A stretch of DNA of 44,260 nucleotides. It comes from an uncultured Pelagibacteraceae bacterium. Lineage in GTDB: Bacteria; Pseudomonadota; Alphaproteobacteria; Pelagibacterales; Pelagibacteraceae. The DNA is taken from NCBI GenBank assembly GCA_902560855.1, contig CACENJ010000007.1, forward strand, positions 1 through 44,260. The letters are read 5' to 3'. The notes beneath the pieces are model-generated. The model searched no databases and had not been told where the DNA came from. It worked only from the letters and a program-made list of their open reading frames with translations. Within the stretch, counting starts at the first letter, position 1; each line of letters begins with the position of its first letter. The translations under genes were made by a program, and so were the position numbers. Of this stretch, positions 29,336-39,231 are shown in pieces.

Positions 29336-30487
29336 ATGAAAATATCACTTAAAATTATATTACTTTTAATTTTTACAAATCTTGTTTGGGTTCAAAATTT
29401 GCATGCAGAGCAAAAAATAAAAATTGGTTTATTAGTTCCATTATCTGGAAAACAAGGTGAAATTGGAAAATCTATTTTGCAATCAGTTAGACTGGCAATA
29501 AATAAAATTGATAATCCAAATATTGAAATAATACCTAAAAATACAAAAAATAACCCTGTAGAAACTTTATCTGCAGCAAAAGAACTTGGGCTAGAAGGGG
29601 TTAAAATTGTTATAGGACCAATATTTAATAATAACCTTATTTACTTAAATGAATTATCTGAAATGACTTTTATATCTTTAACAAATAAAAATGTGAGAAA
29701 TCCGAAAAATATTATTAGTGCTGGAATTAATGCAAATTCACAAATTAGAACAATAATGAAATTTAAAAAAATGAATGATATTAAAAAAAGTATTTTTTTA
29801 ATACCAAATTCAAGTTTTAAAGAAGAAGTTGAAAATGCAATTTCTCAGACAAAAATAAAATTAAAGCACGTGCATATTTATGAAACTAGTCCTATGGAAT
29901 TAACAAAGCAGATTGAAAAAATAACTATGTATCAAATAAGAAAACAAAATTTAATAGACGAAATTAAAAGACTAGAAGATTCAACTGAAGAAAATAAAGA
30001 ATGGAAAATAAAAAATTTAAAAAAAAAAGATACACTTGGTGGTATAAATTTTGATTCTGTGATTGTTTCTGATTTTGAAGAAGGTCTAAAGAGTGTTTTT
30101 ACTTCTCTGTTATATACAGATGTTTCTCCTAAAAGAGTATATTATATAACTTTAAATCAGTGGTTCGATGAATCTTTTTTAAAAGAAGAAAGTTTACAAC
30201 CATTATATTTTCCTTCAATAAATAAAGAAAATTACGATCAATTTATAATTGATTATAAAAAAATTTATAATGAAAGTCCTAATCAACTTTCTTTTTTAAG
30301 TTATGATTTAATTGGTTTGGTTTATTATCTTCTTTATAAAAATAATTTTGAAATAAATGAGAAAATTTTTTATAAAAAAAATCAATTTAAAGGAAAAGTC
30401 GGCATTTTTGAAATAAACAAAAATAAAATCAATCATATACTTAATTTCTATAAAGCAGAAAATAAAGAATTTAAAAAAATCTTTTAA
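29336..30487 (+). CDS. LppC/LpoA-like periplasmic-binding-fold protein
   Basis: A 383-residue exported protein. A signal peptide (IILLLIFTNLVWVQNLHA) leads into a type I periplasmic-binding-protein fold starting KIGLLVPLSGKQGEIGKSILQSVRLAI. The family (LppC/penicillin-binding protein activator) lies next to rsmI in many proteobacteria and is linked to peptidoglycan synthase activation. There is no lipobox cysteine here; the signal ends AEQK, so it is probably soluble rather than lipid-anchored, unlike E. coli LpoA. Its last 17 nt overlap the convergent rdgB gene. Confidence 0.83.
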   Translation: MKISLKIILLLIFTNLVWVQNLHAEQKIKIGLLVPLSGKQGEIGKSILQSVRLAINKIDNPNIEIIPKNTKNNPVETLSAAKELGLEGVKIVIGPIFNNNLIYLNELSEMTFISLTNKNVRNPKNIISAGINANSQIRTIMKFKKMNDIKKSIFLIPNSSFKEEVENAISQTKIKLKHVHIYETSPMELTKQIEKITMYQIRKQNLIDEIKRLEDSTEENKEWKIKNLKKKDTLGGINFDSVIVSDFEEGLKSVFTSLLYTDVSPKRVYYITLNQWFDESFLKEESLQPLYFPSINKENYDQFIIDYKKIYNESPNQLSFLSYDLIGLVYYLLYKNNFEINEKIFYKKNQFKGKVGIFEINKNKINHILNFYKAENKEFKKIF

Positions 30488-31073
30488 TTTTTTTGAAAGC
30501 CCTTGATCTATGATCAATTTTAAATTTCATTTTAGATGACATCTGCGCAAATGTAATCTTTTTTTTAAAAGGTATAAATATTGGATCATAACCAAAACCA
30601 TTTTTTCCCCTTTTTTTTGAAGAAATAAAACCTTCTATTTTTCCAATACTAACGAAGTTTTTTCCATTGGGCCAATAAATAGTTAGAGCACAAACAAATC
30701 TTGCTTTAATTTTTTTTCTTTTCCAATCCTTGTCTTTTTTGCTTAATTCTTTAAATACCTTTTTAATTGCAACATTAAAATTCTTTTTTTTTCCACCCCA
30801 TCTAGAAGAATGAATTCCAGGTTTCTTATCCAACATATCAATTTCCAAACCAGAATCATCTGCTAAACAAGCCATTTTTGCTTTTTTAGAAAAAAATTTT
30901 GCTTTAATTATAGAGTTATCTTTAAATGTTTTTCCTGTTTCTCTTGGGCTTTTAATTTTTAATTGCCTTGGAGAATAAATTTTAAGGTTATTAGGCAATA
31001 AATCCTTTATTTCTCTTAATTTTCCTGGATTATTTGTACCCACTATTAAATTAAAAAAAAATTTTTTTATCAT
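30471..31073 (-). CDS. rdgB: Non-canonical purine NTP pyrophosphatase RdgB/HAM1
   Basis: A 200-residue ITP/XTP pyrophosphatase that cleans the nucleotide pool. Family motifs are the N-terminal IVGTNNPGKLREIKDLL, CLADDSGLEIDML, SRWGG and the C-terminal GFGYDPIFIPFKKKITFAQM. The protein is lysine-rich, like its neighbours. It diverges from grpE; the upstream 36 bp must serve both promoters. Confidence 0.95.
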   Translation of the reverse strand: MIKKFFFNLIVGTNNPGKLREIKDLLPNNLKIYSPRQLKIKSPRETGKTFKDNSIIKAKFFSKKAKMACLADDSGLEIDMLDKKPGIHSSRWGGKKKNFNVAIKKVFKELSKKDKDWKRKKIKARFVCALTIYWPNGKNFVSIGKIEGFISSKKRGKNGFGYDPIFIPFKKKITFAQMSSKMKFKIDHRSRAFKKIKRFF

Positions 31074-31101
31074 CTAGAAATTACTAAATTTCTTACCATA
31101 T
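31074..31101 (+). promoter_or_regulatory. Candidate heat-shock (sigma-32) promoter of grpE
   Basis: CTAGAAA (31074-31080), a 13-bp spacer and TACCATAT (31094-31101) resemble the RpoH consensus CTTGAAA-N13-CCCCATNT with three mismatches. Transcription would start only 1-2 nt before the grpE ATG (31110), implying a nearly leaderless mRNA. The -35 abuts the divergent rdgB start codon. Confidence 0.4.
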
Positions 31102-31109
31102 AAGAAGAC

Positions 31110-31694
31110 ATGGAAAAAGAACAAAGAAGTAAATCTGAAGAAAAATCAGACGACAAAACAAAATTACCTGAAACTAACGAAAATGAAAATCAAATTAAGC
31201 CTGAGGATAAAATAAAGGACCTTGAGGATAAACTAGCAAGAACACTTGCCGAAATGGAAAATCAAAGAAGAAGATTTGAAAAAGAAAAAAATGATGCCTT
31301 TGAATATGGTGGGTTCTCTTTCGCAAGAGAGTCTCTGAACTTAATCGATAATCTAGAGAGAGTTAAACAATCTTTAGAAAACGATGAAGAAATAAAAAAT
31401 TCTGATGCTTTAAAAAAAACATTAGAACATCTTGATATAGTTAAAAAAGATTTAATTTCTATTTTAAAAAAAAATAATATTGATGAAATTCATGCCGTTG
31501 ACAAAAAATTAGATCCAAATTTACATCAAGCAATGATGGAAATAGAAGATATAAACAAAGAACCAGGAACAATTATTCAAGAAATCCAAAAAGGCTATAC
31601 GATGAAAGATAGACTTCTAAGACCATCCTTAGTTGCAGTTTCAAAAAAACCTGAAAAAAGCGAGGAAAAAAGCGAGGAAAAAGTAAATAAATAG
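31110..31694 (+). CDS. grpE: Nucleotide exchange factor GrpE
   Basis: A 194-residue DnaK nucleotide-exchange factor. A charged, disordered N-terminus leads into a long coiled coil (EDKLARTLAEMENQRRRFEKEKNDAFEYGG) and the C-terminal beta wing with LDPNLHQAMMEIED and GYTMKDRLLRPSLVAVSK. The extreme C-terminus carries a 12-nt tandem repeat encoding EKSE twice (31653-31676). It is the first gene of grpE-dnaK-dnaJ. Confidence 0.96.
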   Translation: MEKEQRSKSEEKSDDKTKLPETNENENQIKPEDKIKDLEDKLARTLAEMENQRRRFEKEKNDAFEYGGFSFARESLNLIDNLERVKQSLENDEEIKNSDALKKTLEHLDIVKKDLISILKKNNIDEIHAVDKKLDPNLHQAMMEIEDINKEPGTIIQEIQKGYTMKDRLLRPSLVAVSKKPEKSEEKSEEKVNK

Positions 31695-31706
31695 TGTTTG
31701 GTAGAA

Positions 31707-33682
<1,976 letters not shown>

Positions 33683-33712
33683 GACTAACAACCATTTGTC
33701 TATAAATTATTT

Positions 33713-34840
33713 ATGGCAAAAAGAGATTATTATGATGTCTTGGGTGTTAATAAAAATTCTACAGCAGATCAAATTAAAGCTGCTTATAGAAAACTAGCAG
33801 TTAAACATCATCCAGATAAAAATAAAGGAGATAAAACTTCAGAAGAAAAATTTAAAGAAGCTAGTGAAGCGTATCATGTTCTTTCAGATTCAGAAAGAAA
33901 ACAAAATTATGATAATTTTGGTCATGCAGCATTTGAAAATGGAGCTGGAGGAAGAGGAGGTTTTAGTAATTTTGACTTTTCAAGTTCCTTTTCTGACATT
34001 TTTGAAGATTTTTTTAGCGACTTTGGTGGTAGAGGTGGAAGAAGAAGTAGAAAAGCAAACTTTAGAGGTTCAGACCTAAGGTACGATTTATCAATAACAC
34101 TAGAAGAAGCTTATACTGGTAAAAAACAAGATATAAAATTTTCTACATCTGAAAAATGTAAGACTTGTAATGGAAATGGTTCTAAACCAGGACATGATCC
34201 TAGCTCATGTTCTATGTGTGGCGGTCATGGACAAGTAAGATCTAGTCAAGGCTTTTTTACAGTTCAACAAACTTGCCCCCAATGTTCTGGGACAGGAGAA
34301 GAAATAACAAATCCTTGTAATGATTGTGGAGGACAAGGTAAAAAACAAACATCAAAAAGACTATCTGTAACAATTCCAAAAGGTGTAGATGATGGCACTA
34401 GAATTAGACTAGCCGGTAAAGGAGAGGCGGGTACTAAAGGAGCAGGAAACGGTGACCTTTATCTTTTTATAAATGTATATTCGCATGATTTATTTAAAAG
34501 ATCTGATGAAAATTTATATTTTGAATGTCCTATATCAATAGCAGATTCCGCTCTTGGGACATCTATTGAAATACCAACAATTGATGGTGGAAAAGCAAAA
34601 ATTAAAATACCTTCGGGAACTCAGAACGGTAAACAATTTAGATTAAAGAGCAAAGGAATGCCATATATGAGAGGTAGTGGTAATGGTGATCTTTATATTA
34701 GATTAAATACTGAAGTTCCAGTTTCTCTAAATAGAGAACAAAAAGAATTACTTGAAAAATTTAGAGAAATTGAAAATGAAAAATCAAATCCAAGTATTAA
34801 AAAGTTCTTTCAAAAAGCAAAAAGTTTTTGGAAAAATTAA
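33713..34840 (+). CDS. dnaJ: Chaperone DnaJ
   Basis: A 375-residue class A Hsp40 that stimulates DnaK ATPase. The J domain has the HPD motif in VKHHPDKNKG, and a Gly/Phe-rich linker covers about 75-120. Four zinc repeats CKTCNGNG, CSMCGGHG, CPQCSGTG and CNDCGGQG follow, then the C-terminal substrate-binding domains (VTIPKGVDDGTRIRLAGKGE). It is 30 nt downstream of dnaK. The next small ORF starts directly at the base after its stop. Confidence 0.97.
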   Translation: MAKRDYYDVLGVNKNSTADQIKAAYRKLAVKHHPDKNKGDKTSEEKFKEASEAYHVLSDSERKQNYDNFGHAAFENGAGGRGGFSNFDFSSSFSDIFEDFFSDFGGRGGRRSRKANFRGSDLRYDLSITLEEAYTGKKQDIKFSTSEKCKTCNGNGSKPGHDPSSCSMCGGHGQVRSSQGFFTVQQTCPQCSGTGEEITNPCNDCGGQGKKQTSKRLSVTIPKGVDDGTRIRLAGKGEAGTKGAGNGDLYLFINVYSHDLFKRSDENLYFECPISIADSALGTSIEIPTIDGGKAKIKIPSGTQNGKQFRLKSKGMPYMRGSGNGDLYIRLNTEVPVSLNREQKELLEKFREIENEKSNPSIKKFFQKAKSFWKN

Positions 34841-35008
34841 ATGAACTGGGATCAAATTATTCCAGTAATTTCTTTGATTGCTGTTTTAATATTAGTGCTT
34901 CCAGCTTTTTTAAGAACTAATTCAAAATTAAAGCAGTTTTTAACAAATTTATCTATTTGGGCTATAATTGTTATTGCTGTTGTGGTAATTCTTTATCTTA
35001 TCTTATAA
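34841..35008 (+). CDS. Small two-pass membrane protein (55 aa)
   Basis: ATG 34841 directly follows the dnaJ stop, and TAA 35006-35008 directly precedes the dapB ATG, so the frame exactly fills the space between two well-defined genes. The 55 residues form two hydrophobic helices (about 6-23, IIPVISLIAVLILVLPAF, and 38-55, IWAIIVIAVVVILYLIL) with a short polar loop RTNSKLKQ between them. The exact packing supports a real gene. No family is recognised; the C-terminus ends inside the membrane segment. Confidence 0.62.
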   Translation: MNWDQIIPVISLIAVLILVLPAFLRTNSKLKQFLTNLSIWAIIVIAVVVILYLIL

Positions 35009-35785
35009 ATGAAAAAAATTAATTTAACTATTACCGGCTGTATGGGTAGAATGGGTCAACAACTTATTAAATCTGCTAAATCTTATAAAACTTTTAAAAT
35101 AGTATCTATTACAGAAAATAGACCTATTAAAAAAAAAATAAGTGGAATTAGACCTGATTTAAATAGTGAAAAAACATTTAAAAATTCAAATGTAATTATA
35201 GATTTTACTGTTCCTAAATGCACATTTGAAGTTTTAAAAATTGCTTCAAAATTAAAAAAAAGAGTAGTTATTGGTACAACTGGATTTTCAAAAAAAGAAG
35301 AAAATTTGATTAAAAAATACTCAAAAAAAATACCAATACTTAAGGCTGGAAATATGAGTTTGGGTATAAATTTGTTAATGTATTTAACTGAAATTGCTTC
35401 AAAATCACTTGGAAATAACTTTTTAAGTAAAGTTTTTGAAGTTCATCATAAACACAAAAAAGATTATCCTTCAGGTACAGCTTTGATGCTCGGTAAAGGC
35501 ATAGCATTTGGAAAAAATAAAGACTTTTATAAATTAATTGGTAAAAAATATTTGAATAAAAAATCTTTTCCTTATGGAAAAAAAATCAATTTTAATTCAA
35601 TTAGAAAAAGTGAAATAATTGGTAAACATGAGGTTACTTTCTCGAGTGGTAAAGAAGTAATTACACTAAATCATGAAGCATTTGATAGAGCTCTTTATTC
35701 AGAAGGAGCATTTACAGCAGCTAAATGGTTAATGAATAAAAAACCTGGCCTTTATTCGATGAGAGATCTTTTGAATTTTAAATGA
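35009..35785 (+). CDS. dapB: 4-hydroxy-tetrahydrodipicolinate reductase
   Basis: A 258-residue enzyme of the diaminopimelate/lysine pathway. The N-terminal dinucleotide loop is TGCMGRMGQQLI. The GTTGFS turn and the active-site signature FEVHHKHKKDYPSGTALMLG (His pair, Lys and SGT) are all present. It follows the small membrane ORF with no gap, and its TGA overlaps the nth ATG (ATGA at 35782-35785). Confidence 0.96.
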   Translation: MKKINLTITGCMGRMGQQLIKSAKSYKTFKIVSITENRPIKKKISGIRPDLNSEKTFKNSNVIIDFTVPKCTFEVLKIASKLKKRVVIGTTGFSKKEENLIKKYSKKIPILKAGNMSLGINLLMYLTEIASKSLGNNFLSKVFEVHHKHKKDYPSGTALMLGKGIAFGKNKDFYKLIGKKYLNKKSFPYGKKINFNSIRKSEIIGKHEVTFSSGKEVITLNHEAFDRALYSEGAFTAAKWLMNKKPGLYSMRDLLNFK

Positions 35786-36435
35786 ACGAAGTTCAAAGAT
35801 CTAAAACAATATTAAAAATCCTAAATAAAATTTATCCAAAAACTCCAATTCCTTTAAAACATATAGATAAATTTACTCTCTTAGTTTCTGTTTTGTTATC
35901 TGCTCAAACTACGGATGTTAATGTAAATAACGTAACAAAAAACATATACCCAAAATACAATAAACCAAAACATTTTGTAAAATTAGGAAGAAAAAAAATC
36001 GAAAAGCTAATTAAGAGTATAGGTATTTTTAGAGTGAAAGCTAAAAATATTTATTTACTTTCAAAACAAATAATCAAAAAACATGGAGGAAAAGTTCCAG
36101 AAAATTTTAATGAGCTCGAAAAACTTCCTGGTGTAGGTCATAAAACTGCAAGTGTAGTTATGTCGCAAGGATTTGGTCACGCTGCTTTTCCTGTTGATAC
36201 TCATATTCATAGATTGGCTCAAAGATGGGGATTAACTAACGGAAAAAATGTTATTCAAACTGAAAAAGATTTAAAACGATTATTTCCAAAGAAATTTTGG
36301 AACAAATTACATCTTCAAATAATTTATTATGGAAGAGAACATTGTAAGGCTAGAGATTGTTATGGTTTAACTTGTAAAATTTGTACTACTTGTTATCCTA
36401 ATCGAAAAATACCAGTTATAACAAAGAAAGCATAA
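35782..36435 (+). CDS. nth: Endonuclease III
   Basis: A 217-residue DNA glycosylase/AP lyase that removes oxidised pyrimidines. The helix-hairpin-helix LPGVGHKTASVV contains the catalytic Lys, and VDTHIHRLAQRWG contains the catalytic Asp. The C-terminal cysteine cluster reads CKARDCYGLTCKICTTC, five cysteines in a C-x4-C-x4-C-x2-C-x2-C pattern, instead of the usual C-x6-C-x2-C-x5-C iron-sulfur loop. A cluster is still likely, but the ligand set differs. It is coupled to dapB by ATGA and followed after 1 nt by the kinase gene. Confidence 0.94.
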   Translation: MNEVQRSKTILKILNKIYPKTPIPLKHIDKFTLLVSVLLSAQTTDVNVNNVTKNIYPKYNKPKHFVKLGRKKIEKLIKSIGIFRVKAKNIYLLSKQIIKKHGGKVPENFNELEKLPGVGHKTASVVMSQGFGHAAFPVDTHIHRLAQRWGLTNGKNVIQTEKDLKRLFPKKFWNKLHLQIIYYGREHCKARDCYGLTCKICTTCYPNRKIPVITKKA

Positions 36436-36436
36436 T

Positions 36437-37369
36437 ATGAAAATTTTAGGAATAGGCAATGCAATTGTTGATGTTATATGTAAAGTAGATGAAAATTTTT
36501 TAGAAAGTAATAAACTTACAAAAAGTACAATGAAGCTTGTTGATGAAGCTGAATTTAAAAAATTATTATTAAATCTTAAAATTGAAGAAACGGTTTCGGG
36601 AGGTTCCGTCGCAAATTCTATAGTAGGATTATCTCAGCTCGGAAATAAAGTTGGATTTATTGGAAAAGTTAGTGATGACGATTTAGGTAGTAAATATGAG
36701 GATGGTTTAAAAAAAGAGAATGTACAATATTTTTATTCAAAAAAAAAAGAAGAACTGCCAACTGGAACATGTTTAATATTAATAACACCAGATTCTGAAA
36801 GAACTATGTGTACATTTCTCGGAACTGCTGGAAAAATCAACGAAAATGATGTTGATATTAATGCTCTTAAAAATAGTGAAATTACTTTTTTAGAAGGGTA
36901 TTTGTGGGATGAGGGAGAACCAAAAAAAGCATTTGATAAAGCTATTAATAATGCAAACAAGGTTGCAATGTCATTATCAGATTTATTTTGTGTTGAAAGA
37001 CACAAACCACACTTTTTTGATTTAATAAAAAATAAATTAGATATTACTTTTGCGAATGAACAAGAGATAATGTCTTTAATAGAAGTAAAAAAATTTGAAG
37101 AAGTAATTGACTTCTCAAAACAATTAGGCAAATTAATTGTTATAACTAGGGGTAAAAATGGAGCTGTAGCAATTAATTCAGACAAAGTAGTAAACTGTGA
37201 TATAAAAAAAAACTTAAAAATTGTTGATTTAACAGGTGCTGGAGATCTTTTTGCTGCTGGATTTTTGCATGGTTATGTTAATAATAAAAGTTTAAAAGAG
37301 AATCTTGAAAAAGGTACTGAAATGTCTTCAAAAGTAATTCAAGTATTTGGTGCAAGAATTAAAAAATAA
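36437..37369 (+). CDS. PfkB-family kinase, adenosine-kinase type
   Basis: A 310-residue ribokinase-fold sugar/nucleoside kinase. The N-terminal GIGNAIVDVICKVDENF and GGSVANSIVGLSQLG are substrate-site segments. GTCLILITPDSERTMCTFLGTAG is characteristic of the adenosine kinase-like subfamily. The C-terminal signature LTGAGDLFAAGFLHGY carries the catalytic Asp and anion hole. The substrate (adenosine or another nucleoside) cannot be fixed from sequence. Confidence 0.88.
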   Translation: MKILGIGNAIVDVICKVDENFLESNKLTKSTMKLVDEAEFKKLLLNLKIEETVSGGSVANSIVGLSQLGNKVGFIGKVSDDDLGSKYEDGLKKENVQYFYSKKKEELPTGTCLILITPDSERTMCTFLGTAGKINENDVDINALKNSEITFLEGYLWDEGEPKKAFDKAINNANKVAMSLSDLFCVERHKPHFFDLIKNKLDITFANEQEIMSLIEVKKFEEVIDFSKQLGKLIVITRGKNGAVAINSDKVVNCDIKKNLKIVDLTGAGDLFAAGFLHGYVNNKSLKENLEKGTEMSSKVIQVFGARIKK

Positions 37370-37370
37370 T

Positions 37371-37976
37371 ATGTCTCAAATAGAAATCTTTGACTTGTTT
37401 CCAACTCCGGTATTTAAATATCACATAGAAGATCACAAAGAAATTAATTCTAAACTAACAAAATACATATACGAATTAAAAGATAAAAATCCAATAGGAA
37501 ACAATCATTCTAATGTGGGAGGTTGGCATTCACCAAATTTTGACATAATTAATCCAGGAGCACCTCAAGAATTTATATATAAATTCAAAGATTTTTTAAA
37601 ATCCATAGTAACGGACGAATTGGGTTGGAAGTATGTAAAAGATAAAGCAAGAATTGTAGCTATGTGGGCAATAATAAACAAAAAAAATTCATATAATATA
37701 AAACATAATCATCCTAACTGTTTTTTAAGCGCCGCATACTATGTTAAATCACCAAAAAATTCTGGAAATATTGAATTCTATGAACCAAACGAAGTAAAAA
37801 CAATGAGATACCCAGATGTAGAAAAATACACAAAATATTCTGGTGGAATCGTCAACATAGAACCAAAAGAAGGTGACCTTTTAATTTTTCCATCTTACTT
37901 ATATCACTCTGTTCAACCAAATAAATCAGATGACGAAAGAATTGTTATAAGTTTTAATGTAGAAATCTACAGATAA
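37371..37976 (+). CDS. Putative 2OG-Fe(II) oxygenase (TIGR02466 type)
   Basis: A 201-residue protein from ATG 37371, one base after the kinase stop; a TTG at 37347 would extend it backwards but overlaps. The N-terminus IFDLFPTPVFKYHI, the central IKHNHPNCFLSAAYYVKSP and the C-terminal LLIFPSYLYHSVQPN with DDERIVISFNV match the family of small 2-oxoglutarate oxygenases first noted in marine phages and bacteria. H-N-H, the later H and the R are candidate iron and 2OG ligands. The substrate is unknown. It converges with the ArfA-like gene, with 1 nt between stops. Confidence 0.78.
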   Translation: MSQIEIFDLFPTPVFKYHIEDHKEINSKLTKYIYELKDKNPIGNNHSNVGGWHSPNFDIINPGAPQEFIYKFKDFLKSIVTDELGWKYVKDKARIVAMWAIINKKNSYNIKHNHPNCFLSAAYYVKSPKNSGNIEFYEPNEVKTMRYPDVEKYTKYSGGIVNIEPKEGDLLIFPSYLYHSVQPNKSDDERIVISFNVEIYR

Positions 37977-37977
37977 A

Positions 37978-38085
37978 TTATTTTTTTTTTCTTTTAAAAC
38001 TTCCCTTTCCTTTTTTTGGCTTAACTATTCTAACTCTATATTTTAATGTTTTAAGTTCTTTGGCAATTACATTTCTTTTCTTCAT
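37978..38085 (-). CDS. arfA: ArfA-like alternative ribosome-rescue factor (35 aa)
   Basis: A 35-residue, very basic protein. Its residues align without gaps to the active core of ArfA: N-x-I-x-x-x-L, then YRVRIVKPKKGKGSFKRK, against FRQRVEKNKKGKGSYMRK in E. coli. ArfA recruits release factor 2 to ribosomes stalled on mRNAs lacking a stop codon, using its lysine-rich tail in the empty mRNA channel. E. coli ArfA is 72 residues and its active form about 55, so this would be a minimal version. The ATG overlaps the TGA of the OmpR-type gene (ATGA at 38082-38085), indicating coupled translation. The homology is motif-based. Confidence 0.68.
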   Translation of the reverse strand: MKKRNVIAKELKTLKYRVRIVKPKKGKGSFKRKKK

Positions 38086-38729
38086 TTAATCAAATAACCA
38101 TCATCTGTACTTAATATAAAATTTTCATCTTCAAAATTATCACTTATTTTTTTTCTTAATCTATAAATATGAGTTTCAACTGTATGAGTTTCAAGTTCAG
38201 ACGAATAACTCCAAACTTTATTTTGAAGTGTGTTAATTTTTTGAGGTTTTTCATTATCATTAAGAAAAAGTATAATTTCCATTTCTCTTTCTGTTAATTT
38301 TAAAATTTTAGTACCTCTTGAAATTATTTTTGAATTTAAATCTAAAAAATAATTTTTAACCTTTATTTTTGATTGAAAATTATATTTATATTTTATTAAC
38401 TGAATATTAATTTTTTCAATCAAATTATAAATGTCGATTGGATATTTTAATATATTATATTTATTATTTGTATCAACTTTGTTATTCTTCTGACTAAGAA
38501 AAAAAATATTTTTTTCATCAAGTCTAATTTCTTTTGTAAAAAAATCTTTATTATTTATTGTTGTAATTACAAAAAAACTTTTATTATTTTTTTTATTTTC
38601 ATTAAAGAATTTTAAAAAATTGCCAGTTCTATTATAATTTTCAATTTTAAAAGGAAGATTATCCTTAATTTCTTCAAAAATATTATATAATGTTGGTAGA
38701 TCAACAATGTTAATATTCTGTTTAGCCAT
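38082..38729 (-). CDS. OmpR-type winged-helix regulator with degenerate receiver
   Basis: A 215-residue protein. The C-terminal 80 residues form an OmpR/PhoB-type DNA-binding domain: LTEREMEIILFLNDNE, VWSYSSELETHTVETHIYRLRKKI and FILSTDDGYLIK. The N-terminal 125 residues have receiver-like length but lack a recognisable phospho-acceptor Asp and the flanking acidic pair, so phosphorylation control is unlikely. It diverges from the L,D-transpeptidase gene with only 13 nt between starts, and the pair occurs together in other alphaproteobacteria. A role in regulating that envelope enzyme is inferred. Its stop overlaps the ArfA-like start. Confidence 0.8.
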   Translation of the reverse strand: MAKQNINIVDLPTLYNIFEEIKDNLPFKIENYNRTGNFLKFFNENKKNNKSFFVITTINNKDFFTKEIRLDEKNIFFLSQKNNKVDTNNKYNILKYPIDIYNLIEKINIQLIKYKYNFQSKIKVKNYFLDLNSKIISRGTKILKLTEREMEIILFLNDNEKPQKINTLQNKVWSYSSELETHTVETHIYRLRKKISDNFEDENFILSTDDGYLIK

Positions 38730-38742
38730 TTAATTTGAACTT

Positions 38743-39231
38743 ATGATAATACAACTAAAAAATAAAGAAAAGTTGATTGTAGATAAGTTTAAGTTCAAAT
38801 GTTGTATTGGAAAAAATGGACTAAAGAAAGACAAAGTAGAGGGCGATAATTCGACTCCAAAAGGAATTTTTGCAATAGGCTCTTTGTATTATCGAAAAGA
38901 TCGAGTTAAAAAACCTATCACAAATTTAAAAATTAAAATTATTAAACCAAATATGGGATGGTGTAATGATCCAAAAAATAAACTTTATAATAAAGAAATT
39001 AAAATAAAAAAAAAAATAGGCTATGAAAAACTGTACCGTAAAGATAATAAATATGATTATCTAATAGTAATTAATTATAATATTAAAAAGACAATTCCTT
39101 ATAAAGGTAGTGCAATATTTATACATTTGACAAAAAATTATAAACTTACCAAAGGGTGTATTGCTATTAATAAAAAAGATTTTTTAATATTGTTAAAATT
39201 AATTAATAAAAAAACAAAAATAAAAATTTAA
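38743..39231 (+). CDS. L,D-transpeptidase (YkuD domain) family protein
   Basis: A 162-residue YkuD-domain protein. GDNSTPKGIFAIGSLYYR is the N-terminal domain motif, and AIFIHLTKNYKLTKGCIAIN has the catalytic His and Cys (H-x8-GC). Family members make 3-3 peptide crosslinks in peptidoglycan or attach lipoproteins. No signal peptide or membrane segment is visible at the N-terminus (MIIQLKNKEK), which is odd for a periplasmic enzyme. The last 4 nt overlap yggS on the other strand. Confidence 0.85.
   Translation: MIIQLKNKEKLIVDKFKFKCCIGKNGLKKDKVEGDNSTPKGIFAIGSLYYRKDRVKKPITNLKIKIIKPNMGWCNDPKNKLYNKEIKIKKKIGYEKLYRKDNKYDYLIVINYNIKKTIPYKGSAIFIHLTKNYKLTKGCIAINKKDFLILLKLINKKTKIKI

Noticed and set aside
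37347-37370. TTG start of the 2OG oxygenase inside the kinase gene.
   Set aside because: ATG 37371 follows the kinase stop by one base and gives the normal family N-terminus.
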